DNA from: Marisediminitalea lipolytica
GTDB taxonomy: Bacteria > Pseudomonadota > Gammaproteobacteria > Enterobacterales > Alteromonadaceae
Reading direction: 5' to 3'
Assembly: GCF_001758465.1 (NCBI RefSeq)
Contig: NZ_MJIC01000013.1
Location: forward strand, 1 to 64,000
Length of the DNA: 64,000 nucleotides
A program made the position numbers and the translations under genes. Position 1 is the stretch's first letter. Each line of letters opens with the position of its first letter. The notes beneath the pieces were generated by a model. The model ran no database searches and was not told the origin of the DNA. It was given only the letters and a program-made list of their open reading frames with translations. Shown here one piece after another: positions 19,680 through 29,191 of the stretch.

Positions 19680-20363
19680 ATGGAAAAAAGACTTATCTGG
19701 GATATCCCCACCCGTCTCTTTCACTGGTTACTGGTGATATGCATTGTTGCGCAATACCTGACTGTTGAGGTACTGGATGCCACTGCCTGGCACTTCAGGA
19801 TCGGCTATTTCACCCTCGGATTAATTCTCTTTCGCTTGCTTTGGGGATTTGTAGGTACAACCTATGCCCGCTTTAGTCAGTTTTTAACCGGCCCGGGCAA
19901 GGTTTTGTCTTATGCTAAAACCATTACCAACCCGGAATCAGCTGAACATGCCGGTCACAACCCCATGGGCGGCTGGATGGTGATCGCCTTATTGCTCTTG
20001 ATTGCACTACAAGGCATAAGTGGCTTATTTATTGGTGACGATATCATTAATAACGGTCCCTATTACGATGCAGTTTCCGAAGCTACCCGCGATACAATGA
20101 ATATCATTCATCACACAGCCTTTAATATCCTGTTGGCTGCTATCGCTCTGCATATCGCTGCGGTGGTATTTTATACCCGCTTTAAAAAGCAACTGCTGGT
20201 GCCGGCAATGTTACATGGTAAAAAAACCACCAACGAGCCGGGTATTTCCTCATCCCGTTTGTTAGTGGCACTGGTGCTGGTAATACTGGTTATCGGCGCT
20301 ATGTACTACGTTATTGAAATTGCGCCGCCAGCCCCAGCCGTTGATGCAGATATGTATTATTAA
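19680..20363 (+). CDS. Cytochrome b561-like membrane protein
   Basis: A 227-aa di-haem b-type cytochrome of the bacterial cytochrome b561 / Ni-Fe hydrogenase b-subunit family. The N-terminal signature WDIPTRLFHWLLV holds a haem-ligand His, and further His occur in the helices at WHFRIGYF, NIIHHTAFNIL and ALHIAAVVFYTRFKK. About four membrane helices plus a C-terminal one are visible. It probably passes electrons to a soluble partner; cytochrome c' at 28585-29055 is a possible partner. An ATG at 19671 is possible, but the AGGGA box is better spaced for 19680. Confidence 0.85.
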   Translation: MEKRLIWDIPTRLFHWLLVICIVAQYLTVEVLDATAWHFRIGYFTLGLILFRLLWGFVGTTYARFSQFLTGPGKVLSYAKTITNPESAEHAGHNPMGGWMVIALLLLIALQGISGLFIGDDIINNGPYYDAVSEATRDTMNIIHHTAFNILLAAIALHIAAVVFYTRFKKQLLVPAMLHGKKTTNEPGISSSRLLVALVLVILVIGAMYYVIEIAPPAPAVDADMYY

Positions 20364-20852
20364 AAGATTCGTGACAGCGCCCGCATACCACTGCGGGCCT
20401 TGCTCCTTTGCCCAATAGTCTATTCCAATAGAAAGCTGCATAAGGCCTTTTCGAGTTAATCGCAAGGCCATTTAAGCAAGGTTCTGTATTTCCCCCACTA
20501 CTTCAACTCTGCTTATTTTCGCCTTTTTATGGCCTGTCCGAGAATCAGACATAGCCCGCAACGCCCTCATTTTACAGAGTTTAGCCACCCACTCCGGCCA
20601 TTTTGCTATTGCTTTGCCTTTTGTTCGAATAAACCAGTATGTATTGCCTCCGTTATATTTTTGTTAACAAATACTTTGCAAAACCTAAATCCCGGTGTAT
20701 ATTTATAAAAATATTGTATGGGTCCATTACAATACTGTTTTGTGAAAATATGCATTGTCAGTAGTTTAAACAAAAAATACGTCGCAATTGGTCAGGATAA
20801 GACCAGGCTATTTGCGCCGTTGATTTAACAGCAACGATAAGAGGATTTGTCT
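20364..20852. other. Long intergenic region before the acyl-CoA dehydrogenase pair
   Basis: About 490 bp without a believable gene. It starts with a weak hairpin GCCCGCA/TGCGGGC (20379-20398) after the cytochrome gene, lacking a U-tract. The second half is AT-rich and contains a 23-bp inverted repeat (20712-20734). The ribosome binding site AGAGGA before 20853 is clear. Confidence 0.5.
20712..20734. promoter_or_regulatory. Candidate operator (dyad) upstream of acyl-CoA dehydrogenase genes
   Basis: Perfect 7-bp arms TATTGTA and TACAATA flank a 9-bp centre TGGGTCCAT that also contains TGG/CCA. The size suits a TetR- or MarR-type dimer. It lies about 120 bp before the first acyl-CoA dehydrogenase. 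I cannot match it to a known fatty-acid regulator site. Confidence 0.45.
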
Positions 20853-22034
20853 ATGGAAGAGCTATCGAGTAGGACTGAACAAGCGCCGGTTGCGGAAGAC
20901 CTTCGCCTGGCAATCAGAGAATGGCTTAGCGAAAACTTTCCACCTGCACTAGCGGTTCCAGCTGCACGTGAAACCGAAACTGAATTGGTAAAACAATGGC
21001 GAACCGCAATGGGAGAAAAAGGCTGGTGCATGCCTACCTGGCCCAAACAGTATGGCGGAGGTGGCTTTTCCAAAGAAGAAGTTCGTATTCTGAATCAGGA
21101 GCTTGAACGAATTGGTGCGTACAACCCTGTGGGTACCAGAGAAACCGTATTTGGTGAAACCTTAAAACATTACGGTACCGAAGAGCAAAAATCCTATCAC
21201 CTGCCGAAAATGGTGCGTGGCGAGTTTTCCTGGTGTCAGGGGTTTTCCGAACCAGGCGCCGGAAGTGATCTCGCTGGCTTACAAATGAAAGCCGAAGAAA
21301 CCCCGGAAGGATACCTGCTTAACGGCCAGAAAATATGGACATCGGGTGCAACAGAATCTAACTGGTGCTTTTGTCTGGTCAGAACAGACACCACACGTAA
21401 ACACGACGGTATCAGTTTCATCCTGGTTGATATGAATACACCGGGATTTGAAGTCCGCCCTATTCGTCTTATCGATGGCTCTTCACCTTTTTGCGAATTG
21501 TTTCTTACCGACGTACTGGTTCCGAAAGAAAACATCCTTGGTGAAGTTAATAAAGGTTGGGAAGTTGCTAAATTTCAGCTGCAAGTTGAGCGAACAACCG
21601 TCGCAACATCGAAAAAAGGTCATGGCTCAATTCCGGGGCCTGGCATCAAGGATCTGGCCTGTGAACATGTGGGCACCGACGACGCCGGACGCCTAGTTGA
21701 CGCCGACTTGCGTAGTCGCATTGCAAGCCATCTGGTAAAAGAGAAAGCCTTTAATCTGACGTTTAAACGTGCAGCAGCGGGACCGGCTGTCGCTTCTGTA
21801 CTGAAAAATGCCGGGTCAGATATTCGCCAGACCCGCGCTGAACTCTCTATTGAAGTTCTTGGTCATCAGGGACTGGGCTGGAGTGGCGACGCATTTACAG
21901 AAGATGAACTGGCCATCAACAAATCGTTCTTATTTGGCAAGTCTGCTTCTATTGCGGCGGGCAGTTTTGAAATTCAATACAACATTCTGTCCAAGCGCAT
22001 TCTCGGCTTGCCAGAAATGAAAAGTAAAGTGTAA
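20853..22034 (+). CDS. Acyl-CoA dehydrogenase, large-subunit type
   Basis: A 393-aa flavin-dependent acyl-CoA dehydrogenase. Recognisable segments are WPKQYGGGG near residue 60, QGFSEPGAGSDLAGL (FAD and substrate region), GQKIWTSGA, and the C-terminal GSFEIQYNILSKRILGLP. It is followed 10 bp later by a second, shorter acyl-CoA dehydrogenase. Such pairs often form heteromeric enzymes acting on unusual acyl-CoAs (pimeloyl-CoA, steroid or branched side chains). The ATG at 20853, six bases inside the longest frame, is favoured by the AGAGGA box. The substrate is unknown. Confidence 0.88.
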   Translation: MEELSSRTEQAPVAEDLRLAIREWLSENFPPALAVPAARETETELVKQWRTAMGEKGWCMPTWPKQYGGGGFSKEEVRILNQELERIGAYNPVGTRETVFGETLKHYGTEEQKSYHLPKMVRGEFSWCQGFSEPGAGSDLAGLQMKAEETPEGYLLNGQKIWTSGATESNWCFCLVRTDTTRKHDGISFILVDMNTPGFEVRPIRLIDGSSPFCELFLTDVLVPKENILGEVNKGWEVAKFQLQVERTTVATSKKGHGSIPGPGIKDLACEHVGTDDAGRLVDADLRSRIASHLVKEKAFNLTFKRAAAGPAVASVLKNAGSDIRQTRAELSIEVLGHQGLGWSGDAFTEDELAINKSFLFGKSASIAAGSFEIQYNILSKRILGLPEMKSKV

Positions 22035-22044
22035 GGAGACGCAG

Positions 22045-23139
22045 ATGATTGCACTGAATGAAGAACAAATTATGTTACGCGATTCGGCGTATGACTGGGC
22101 TCAGGAATGCAGTCCGGTTAACGCTTTTAGAAAACTCCGCGACTCTCAAACGGGTTTAGGTTATGACCCGGAAGCCTGGCATCACATAGCTGAAATGGGA
22201 TGGCCTGGAATAGTTGTACCGGAAAGCCAGGGCGGCCTGGAATTTGGCCACCGATCTTTAGGATTAGTGCTGGAAGCGCTGGCACGAACTTTAACCGCGT
22301 CACCACTTCTCTCTTGCGCGGCAGTAGCTAACGCCATAGTTCTGGGCGACAATCAATCTATGAGCGAAGAGTGGCTGCCAAAGCTGGCTCTTGGTGAAGC
22401 TATCGGAGCTCTCGCCTGTGATGAAACCGCCCGGCATAATCCTGAGCGGGTAAGTTGCGAAATTAAAGACGGTTATCTTTCTGGCAAGAAACTATTTGTC
22501 CATGAAGGCAATGCGGCTGATGTGTTGATCGTAACCGCAAAGTTAAATGGCAATATCGAGCTCTTTGCTATTCCTACTACAACCAAAGGCATCAAACGTA
22601 CCCCCCTGGATATGAGCGATAGCCGGGATACTGCTCACATTGAATTTGACAGTGTTGCAATTGACCCAACATGGCAATTAAAGGGCGGCAAGTTATTGTT
22701 GACCACAGTATTAAACCGGGCACGAATCTACGCGGCGGCCGAAATGCAGGGCTTAGCCCGACAAGCCTTTGAGACTACTGTGGAATACCTTAAAGTCAGA
22801 TCTCAGTATGGCCAGTTGATTGGTGCGTTTCAGGCACTGCAACACCGGGCTGCAAAAATGTTCACTGAGCTAGAGCTTACCCAGTCCTGTGTTGATGCCG
22901 CACTGGATGCCATAGATGAAGGCGATGAGAATATTTCTGAAATGGCCTCTGTTGCGCAAATGATGGCTTGTGAAACAACAAACCTGGTGACTAACGAAAT
23001 GATCCAAATGCATGGTGGGGTTGGCATGACCGATGAGCACGATGCGGGTTTTTATTTAAAACGCGCGCGGGTACTTGAGGCATGGTTAGGCAATGCCGCG
23101 TTCCATCGCGAACGTTTTGCCGTTCTTAATGCATTCTGA
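22045..23139 (+). CDS. Acyl-CoA dehydrogenase, small-subunit type
   Basis: A 364-aa divergent acyl-CoA dehydrogenase, partner of the gene just upstream. It keeps the C-terminal family motifs RSQYGQLIGAFQALQHRAAKM and IQMHGGVGMTDEHDAGFYLKRA, while the middle is less conserved. Comparable second subunits often supply part of the FAD site and not the catalytic base. A good GGAG site precedes the ATG. An imperfect 13-bp stem (23152-23183) without a U-tract follows the gene. Confidence 0.87.
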   Translation: MIALNEEQIMLRDSAYDWAQECSPVNAFRKLRDSQTGLGYDPEAWHHIAEMGWPGIVVPESQGGLEFGHRSLGLVLEALARTLTASPLLSCAAVANAIVLGDNQSMSEEWLPKLALGEAIGALACDETARHNPERVSCEIKDGYLSGKKLFVHEGNAADVLIVTAKLNGNIELFAIPTTTKGIKRTPLDMSDSRDTAHIEFDSVAIDPTWQLKGGKLLLTTVLNRARIYAAAEMQGLARQAFETTVEYLKVRSQYGQLIGAFQALQHRAAKMFTELELTQSCVDAALDAIDEGDENISEMASVAQMMACETTNLVTNEMIQMHGGVGMTDEHDAGFYLKRARVLEAWLGNAAFHRERFAVLNAF

Positions 23140-23215
23140 AGACGACCGCTCGGCTTCAGGTCTCCGTTAAGGGATCTGAAGCCTGGTGCAGATGAGCGAA
23201 GGCTTATGGAGCCTG

Positions 23216-23542
23216 TCAGATATACCGCCTGCGCTCCGCCGCAATACCCAGAGCGAAGAAGGCAAGCACAAAAGCCAGGCCCCGGTATTCATAAGCCACA
23301 AACTGAAAAATATGCTGTAGAAATGGCGCTCCGTAAAGCGTTAACGCGCCGTATCCAAAAGCGCACAACAACACAAACAGACTACTGCGGATAACAAAAT
23401 GCAAGCCACTTAAGCTGCGTTTAACCTGCCGGTTTATAATATCTCCGTAAACCACTAATAAAGTGGCCATCAGCATCAGACTCATTTCGTCAAAATAGCT
23501 GGCCAACCAGTCGCTTATATTCACCGTTACAGACGCTATCAC
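23216..23542 (-). CDS. Small inner-membrane protein, DUF3392-like
   Basis: A 108-aa protein with three hydrophobic helices (about residues 20-37, 50-70 and 84-101). The segment LLVVYGDIINRQVKRSLSGLHFVIRSSLFVLLCAFGYG resembles the uncharacterised DUF3392 family of gammaproteobacteria, and the length agrees. This assignment is from memory of the family pattern. No function is known. It converges on the acyl-CoA dehydrogenase pair and lies downstream of prpE on the same strand, beyond a terminator. Confidence 0.65.
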   Translation of the reverse strand: MIASVTVNISDWLASYFDEMSLMLMATLLVVYGDIINRQVKRSLSGLHFVIRSSLFVLLCAFGYGALTLYGAPFLQHIFQFVAYEYRGLAFVLAFFALGIAAERRRYI

Positions 23543-23602
23543 TGTTAATTACTCTTACCACCTTACAACCCGGGCATTCTGCTTGGGCACTAACGGCGTG
23601 TC

Positions 23603-23629
23603 AAAGAAAAAAGCCGGCAAAAGCCGGCT
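23603..23629 (-). terminator. Intrinsic terminator of prpE
   Basis: Stem AGCCGGC-AAAA-GCCGGCT (23612-23629) is followed on the minus strand by a T-rich tract (23603-23612). It lies 47 bp after the synthetase gene. Confidence 0.85.
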
Positions 23630-23675
23630 AAAATACAGCCCTGTTTAAAGGCTGTCAGATGTTGAAACGGTATAC

Positions 23676-25577
23676 TCAGTCGGCAGTGCTTTTAACCAGC
23701 CCCTGCTCTTTCATGATCGCCTCGATTTCAGGCACACTGGCCGGATCATCAATGGTCGATGGCACAGCCACTTCCTGATTTGAGGCAATCTGGCGTAGCA
23801 GCTTACGTAAAATCTTACCAGAACGTGTTTTCGGAAGACGCGGAACTACTACGGCACGCTTAAAGCACGCGATCGGGCCAATTTCTTTTCTTACCATGGC
23901 GACCAGCTCTTTCTGAAGGTCTTCTTCATCAATGTCGTAGCCATCCTTAAGCAGTACCAGACCCACTGGCTCCTGCCCTTTCAAGGCGTCATGCACACCA
24001 ATAACACTGCATTCTGCCACGGCATCGTGGGCAGCCAGGATTTCTTCCATTTCACCGGTCGACAAACGGTGTCCGGCAACGTTAATTACATCGTCGGTGC
24101 GGCCCATGATAAATACATAGCCTTCATCGTCTTTATAGCCACCATCGCCTGAACAGTAATAACCAGGGAAGTCACTCAGATAACCTGACTTGAAGCGCTC
24201 TAAATCCCCCCAGATTGTCGCCAGACAGCTTGGCGGCAGCGGCAGTTTAATGGCAATAGCGCCCTGTTCTCCGGCTGGCAGTTCGTTACCACGGGCATCA
24301 AGTACCTGGACGTTAAACCCTGGCGTTGGCAGAGTTGATGATCCCGGCTTAGCTGGTTTCGGCTCTACCCCCATAAGGTTGGCACAAATTGCCCAGCCGG
24401 TTTCGGTTTGCCACCAGTGGTCGACTACCGGTTTACCGGTTTTATCAACTGTCCATAAATAAGTTGGCGGATCCAGACGTTCACCCGCCATAAAGATAGT
24501 TTTGAGCGACGAGATATCGTATTTTTTAATTTCGGCCGCTTCAGGGTCTTCCTTACGAATCGCCCGGAAAGCCGTTGGTGCGGCAAACAGCGCTTTAATT
24601 TTGTATTCGTCAACCATGCGCCAGAATGCCCCGGCATCAGGTGTACGCACTGGTTTACCCTCGTAAACCACAGTGGTACACCCATGCAGGAGCGGGCCGT
24701 ATACGATGTAGGAGTGACCCACAACCCAACCTACATCCGAAGCGGCCCAGAACACTTCGCCTGGCTGCATGTCATACACAGCCGTCATCGAATATTTTAA
24801 CGCCACTGCGTGGCCACCGTTTTCGCGCACTACGCCTTTTGGCTTACCTGTGGTACCAGAGGTATACAGAATATACAGCGGGTCAGTTCCTTTTACTGGT
24901 ACGCAATCGGCAGGTTCAGCAATGCTCATCGCAGAAGCCCAGTCGATATCCATGCCTTCTGTCATAGCCGCTTTTGCCTGTGGACGTTGCAACACAATGC
25001 AGCACTGGGGTTTATGGGCTGATAGCTCAATCGCTTTGTCGACAAGTGGCTTGTATTCGATAACTTTGGCTACTTCGATACCACAGGAGGCAGTAACGAT
25101 TAATTTAGGCTCTGCGTCTTCAATTCTTACGGCCAGTTCATGAGGGGCAAACCCACCGAATACCACAGAATGGATAGCGCCCAACCGCGCAATGGCCAGC
25201 ATGGCCACTACCGCTTCGGTAATCATAGGCATATAAACAACCACCCGGTCGCCTTTTTCTACACCCTGCGCTTTTAATACACCGGCAAACAACGAAACCT
25301 GTTCCTGCAGTTGTGCATAGGTCAGCACTGACTTACTGTTAGAAACCGGTGAATCATAGATAATTGCAGGCTGATCGCCACGTCCGTTTTCTACGTGATA
25401 ATCCACAGCCATATAAGTGGTATTCATTTCACCATCGTCAAACCAATGATAAATACCATCGTTGTCCTGAGTAAGAATGTCGGTTGGCGTTTTAAACCAT
25501 GGAAGAGCTTCGGCTTGCTCTGCCCAAAACTGAGCAGGTTGTTCAATTGAACGCTGATATTCTGATTGGTATGACAT
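23676..25577 (-). CDS. prpE: Propionyl-CoA synthetase (PrpE-type acyl-CoA synthetase)
   Basis: A 633-aa AMP-forming acyl-CoA synthetase that activates propionate, and perhaps acetate or other short acids. The N-terminus YQSEYQRSIEQPAQFWAEQAE resembles E. coli PrpE and not Acs. Core motifs are YTSGTTGKPKG (ATP loop), WWQTETGW, YCSGDGGYKDDEGY and the C-terminal PKTRSGKILRKLLR, whose Lys is the catalytic and acetylation site. The ATG at 25577 is chosen because of the AGGAAG box and PrpE-like N-terminus. Acetyl-CoA synthetase is a close alternative. Confidence 0.85.
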   Translation of the reverse strand: MSYQSEYQRSIEQPAQFWAEQAEALPWFKTPTDILTQDNDGIYHWFDDGEMNTTYMAVDYHVENGRGDQPAIIYDSPVSNSKSVLTYAQLQEQVSLFAGVLKAQGVEKGDRVVVYMPMITEAVVAMLAIARLGAIHSVVFGGFAPHELAVRIEDAEPKLIVTASCGIEVAKVIEYKPLVDKAIELSAHKPQCCIVLQRPQAKAAMTEGMDIDWASAMSIAEPADCVPVKGTDPLYILYTSGTTGKPKGVVRENGGHAVALKYSMTAVYDMQPGEVFWAASDVGWVVGHSYIVYGPLLHGCTTVVYEGKPVRTPDAGAFWRMVDEYKIKALFAAPTAFRAIRKEDPEAAEIKKYDISSLKTIFMAGERLDPPTYLWTVDKTGKPVVDHWWQTETGWAICANLMGVEPKPAKPGSSTLPTPGFNVQVLDARGNELPAGEQGAIAIKLPLPPSCLATIWGDLERFKSGYLSDFPGYYCSGDGGYKDDEGYVFIMGRTDDVINVAGHRLSTGEMEEILAAHDAVAECSVIGVHDALKGQEPVGLVLLKDGYDIDEEDLQKELVAMVRKEIGPIACFKRAVVVPRLPKTRSGKILRKLLRQIASNQEVAVPSTIDDPASVPEIEAIMKEQGLVKSTAD

Positions 25578-25787
25578 ACAAATTCGCTTCCTACACTGTT
25601 TTTTGTAATTTGAAGTCTGGTCTGTAAACTTCAACATCCTATTACATTAATAGAATTTTAACGTTTTGCGCATACGACCATGGGCTTATATGTCGACAAC
25701 TTTGGCATTATTGGGCTTTTTTTAACCTAAAGTTGAGGTGCATCAAACAAGCTTAATTTTGCCATTGGCGGTGAAGGGGGTTTTGCT

Positions 25788-28307
25788 CTACAGGCTGGTG
25801 ATAATGTAGTCTTTCCAGGCGTTTTCCGGTAGCGGGCGAGAGAAGTAAAAGCCTTGAAAGAACTCACACCCCCGTAATTGCAGGTATTCCAACTGAAAAG
25901 CGTTTTCTATTCCCTCAGCAACGCAACTCACACTCAGGGCATGGGCCAGGTCAATAATCGAATTGACGATAGGTACATCCTCATCGTTAAAGTTAATTTC
26001 GTCGACAAAATAGCGATCTATTTTTAACTCCGAGATAGGAAGCTCTTTTAAGTAACTCAGGCTCGAATAACCGGTGCCAAAGTCATCAATGGAAAATGAA
26101 AAACCCAGGTCGCCAAGCTTGTCCATCCGTTCACGCACCAGATCGATACTGGATACTAAGGTGGTTTCGGTAATCTCAAGCATCAGTGACTCAGGCGATA
26201 ACTGCCACTTGTCGATAAGATGAAGCAGCGTTTGTGTAAAATCTGCCCGCACGATATGCCGACCGCTAATATTAACGGCAATGCGGGTTGATTTGCCCTG
26301 TTGCTGACATTCGTGTAACAAACGGCAGGCCTCGTCTATTACCCAGTTACCAATGTCGATAATGGCGTCACTTTCCTCGGCGATTGGAATAAATTCAGCC
26401 GGACTGATCATGCCTAACTGTGGATGCTCCCAGCGAATCAGGGCCTCAGAGCCAATCACTTCTTTCGCCGCGTTATACTGTGGCTGAAGCATCAGATAAA
26501 ACTCTTTGTCTTGCAGTGCCTGCTGGAACGAATGGGTGATTGTATTGTAACGGTTGTAGTCTTCGTAGGCGGCTTTGTCCAGGGTAAGCACGCTGCCAGG
26601 ACCTTGCTTCTTCGCACGTTTTTTACCAAAAGAGAGTATGCCGTTAATCTTTTCATAACTGGCTTTCGAGGCCTCCAACCGGCAGGAAGAAATAGCGGCC
26701 GTCACGTGATGAGTCAGCTTATCCACTTCGATTGGTGCAGTAATCAACTTGTGCAGTTCCCACTCCAGCGAGTTAATCACATTATCGCTATCGCGGCTGC
26801 CATCGATGGGGGTGGTGGACAAAATCAGAAAATTATCGCCAAACCCACGGTAAACTTTCAGCATTTCTCCGACGACTTCTGACAGTCGCCCGGCTATCAC
26901 TAACAGGATACTGTCACCTACGTGCTTACCAAAGCTGAGGTTGTACTGGGTAAAATTATCCATATCGATTAAACAGCAGTAAATATCCAGCGCGTTATAA
27001 TTTGACGAAGCCTGGTTAAGCACCTTATTGAGGTCGTTCTCAAACGTGCGCAGATTAGGCAATTTAGTCAGTTCGTCAAAATAGGCCGTTTTATAGATTT
27101 CTTCCAGGGCCTTTTTCCGCTCAGTAATATCCTTCACAATGCCGATAAACTGACGCTGACCGTCCTGAATAACTTCTGACAAAGACAGCTCAATCGGTAA
27201 AGTATGTCCATCTTTATGCAGTCCTGGTAGTTCCCGGCCAACACCAATAATTTTTGCTTTGCCAGTATCCAGATAGTGGGCCAAAAACTCGCTGTGATAC
27301 TTAGCGTAAGGTTCCGGCATGAGGATACTGACATCCTCACCAATAACGTCCTCAGGGCGGTGCCCGAATATTTTTTGTATGGTTTTATTGGCGGTAATAA
27401 TGGTGCCATGGGTATCGATAGTCACCACAACGTCATTAAGATTATCCAGAATTGCAGTTAAGTAAGCCGCGTAATTATATTCGGTTTCTAACAACCGGTA
27501 CTGCTCTGTAATATCTTCCAGAGCACCGTAAACATGCGTTATCTTCTTATTACTATAACGTGGTTTACCGGTGGCCTTTACGCGTATAGTTGAGCCATCG
27601 GGGCGGGTCAGGAAACCTTCATGGCAATACTCTTTACCTTCGCTAATAACATGCCTAAACGATGCCATGATGGCCGCCCTAGTCTCCGCCGGAAAGTAAC
27701 TCATGGACGCCTTAATCGAAATCCTTGAGCCCAGGGGTAATCGGTAAAGCGAATACATTTCGTCGGTCCAGGTAACGGCATTGTTGCTTAGGTCAACCTC
27801 CCAGCCACCGGTTTTTGAAATGGAACCAATTTCGTTGAGTAACTCTAATTTTTGATTTAAGTGCGAATTAGTATTGATGACTGGACACTTGTATGTGTGA
27901 GTGCGCTCCAGGGCCAGATTTAAACGTTCGCACGCCAGGTCCAGCGCCAGCTCGGCCATAGGCGCAACTTCGTCCGCTTTGTTGACTAACATTACCACGC
28001 ATCCTGCTACGGTTTTATCAGCCAACTCCAGGTACTTTACCAGGCAACAGTAGTCTTTAAGAATATCAATACCATTAACCACAAACGTGGCGAGATGATG
28101 CAAATGATGGTGTTGGGACTCTTTGGGCTTAAAAGAAAGTTCGAAGGAAGATACGTCTGCAACCTCACCTTCTATTACAAGAAAGTTTATCTCCCGGGCG
28201 AACTGTCGTTGGTCAAAACTCACAACGCAAAAGCCTGAACAACGGGTAACTTCGGTTACCTGTTCAACAATGCTGGCTATATCACTGGTGGAAAGATTCT
28301 TAAACAT
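25788..28307 (-). CDS. PAS-PAS-GGDEF-EAL protein, probable c-di-GMP phosphodiesterase
   Basis: An 839-aa soluble signalling protein. A variable N-terminal region (1-160) is followed by two PAS domains (about 170-270 and 280-400; the second has IQKIFGHRPEDVIGEDVSIL), a GGDEF domain (about 410-570) and an EAL domain (about 585-835). The GGDEF site is degenerate (RGFGDNF). The EAL domain keeps SEALIRWEHP, EITETTLV, IDDFGTGYSSL and KIDRYFV, so phosphodiesterase activity is likely and the GGDEF part may bind GTP as a regulator. No membrane segments are seen. It is monocistronic. Confidence 0.9.
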   Translation of the reverse strand: MFKNLSTSDIASIVEQVTEVTRCSGFCVVSFDQRQFAREINFLVIEGEVADVSSFELSFKPKESQHHHLHHLATFVVNGIDILKDYCCLVKYLELADKTVAGCVVMLVNKADEVAPMAELALDLACERLNLALERTHTYKCPVINTNSHLNQKLELLNEIGSISKTGGWEVDLSNNAVTWTDEMYSLYRLPLGSRISIKASMSYFPAETRAAIMASFRHVISEGKEYCHEGFLTRPDGSTIRVKATGKPRYSNKKITHVYGALEDITEQYRLLETEYNYAAYLTAILDNLNDVVVTIDTHGTIITANKTIQKIFGHRPEDVIGEDVSILMPEPYAKYHSEFLAHYLDTGKAKIIGVGRELPGLHKDGHTLPIELSLSEVIQDGQRQFIGIVKDITERKKALEEIYKTAYFDELTKLPNLRTFENDLNKVLNQASSNYNALDIYCCLIDMDNFTQYNLSFGKHVGDSILLVIAGRLSEVVGEMLKVYRGFGDNFLILSTTPIDGSRDSDNVINSLEWELHKLITAPIEVDKLTHHVTAAISSCRLEASKASYEKINGILSFGKKRAKKQGPGSVLTLDKAAYEDYNRYNTITHSFQQALQDKEFYLMLQPQYNAAKEVIGSEALIRWEHPQLGMISPAEFIPIAEESDAIIDIGNWVIDEACRLLHECQQQGKSTRIAVNISGRHIVRADFTQTLLHLIDKWQLSPESLMLEITETTLVSSIDLVRERMDKLGDLGFSFSIDDFGTGYSSLSYLKELPISELKIDRYFVDEINFNDEDVPIVNSIIDLAHALSVSCVAEGIENAFQLEYLQLRGCEFFQGFYFSRPLPENAWKDYIITSL

Positions 28308-28584
28308 CTGAGTTTATGGCATCCTGCTAAGTCTTAGTGGCAGCGTTGGTGTTCCTGCCGTACATTTATCGAATCCGTACGATAAGTTTAGAAAACAATC
28401 TATAATTTACAAATACTTGTCTGGATTTTTCAGCTGATAGTAAGAATTATTCCAAAGCCAGGCCCGGATAAGCCTTGTGTTATCTGCTATGTATGCTTAA
28501 ACCGGCTAACTGAACATTTACTTCAATAACAAAAACCGGCAAATGCCGGTTTTTCTGTCACTCAGGTTCAGATTGTCGGGATGA
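28308..28584. other. Intergenic region between EAL gene and cytochrome c' gene
   Basis: About 277 bp. It holds the promoter region of the EAL protein and the cytochrome c' terminator (28531-28554). No gene or other repeat was seen. Confidence 0.5.
28531..28554 (-). terminator. Intrinsic terminator of cytochrome c'
   Basis: Stem AAAAACCGGC/GCCGGTTTTT with loop AAAT, symmetric and able to act in both directions; it lies 31 bp after the cytochrome c' gene. Confidence 0.85.
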
Positions 28585-29055
28585 TTAATCTTTATAATCA
28601 TCGTGGCAGGATTTACAGCTGCCGCCCAGTGCACCAATCGCCTTGCCATAACTACCTTCATCACCAGACATAGCCGCTGCCTTAATACCGCTGGCAGCGT
28701 CTTTAAACTGGCTGATTTTTTTCATTACATCAGCTTCGTTGCTGAATAAGGCCGGTAATGCATCTGTTTCAACGTCAAATTTGGTGGTATCCACCAGCAA
28801 ATAATCAGCCATCATATCGGCTAATTGCTCTAAGCGAGTTGCGTTGGTTTTCATTACTTCAGCATCAAAAGGCAGAGCGCCTTTCGCCATACCAAACATT
28901 GGACCAGCGTTACTTTTCACTAATTGATACAGAGACTGACGATATTCAACCGCCGCTTCTGCCTGTTTTTCTGATTTTGCCACAGTTGCAGCATTAGCCG
29001 CAGTCAAAACACCTGCCGCCATTAGTCCCACAGTAAATACCTTTACACTTTTCAT
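28585..29055 (-). CDS. Cytochrome c' (class II c-type cytochrome)
   Basis: A 156-aa periplasmic haem protein with a Sec signal peptide (MKSVKVFTVGLMAAGVLTAANAA). The four-helix-bundle pattern ends with the C-terminal haem motif CKSCHDDYKD (CxxCH). Class II cytochromes bind NO or CO and may protect against nitrosative stress. Many genomes encode it next to a cytochrome b561; here that gene is about 8 kb away. Confidence 0.93.
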   Translation of the reverse strand: MKSVKVFTVGLMAAGVLTAANAATVAKSEKQAEAAVEYRQSLYQLVKSNAGPMFGMAKGALPFDAEVMKTNATRLEQLADMMADYLLVDTTKFDVETDALPALFSNEADVMKKISQFKDAASGIKAAAMSGDEGSYGKAIGALGGSCKSCHDDYKD

Positions 29056-29134
29056 TTCCTGGTCTCCGATGATTTAGAAGTTTGCTTTACGTCGCTAGCG
29101 TCATTATGTTTGTTGTAGTTTTATACTGAACAAA

Positions 29135-29164
29135 CAAAAACGGATCAACAAGTGTTGATCCGTT
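29135..29164 (-). terminator. Intrinsic terminator of dnaJ
   Basis: A 12-bp perfect stem AACGGATCAACA/TGTTGATCCGTT (29139-29164) is followed on the minus strand by TTTTTGTTTG, 28 bp after dnaJ. Confidence 0.85.
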
Positions 29165-29191
29165 AAACGTTTAATATTTAAAGCTGGATGA

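Noticed and set aside
23152..23183. Terminator after the acyl-CoA dehydrogenase pair
   Set aside because: The stem is long but has wobble pairs and no U-tract, so it is noted only as a hairpin.
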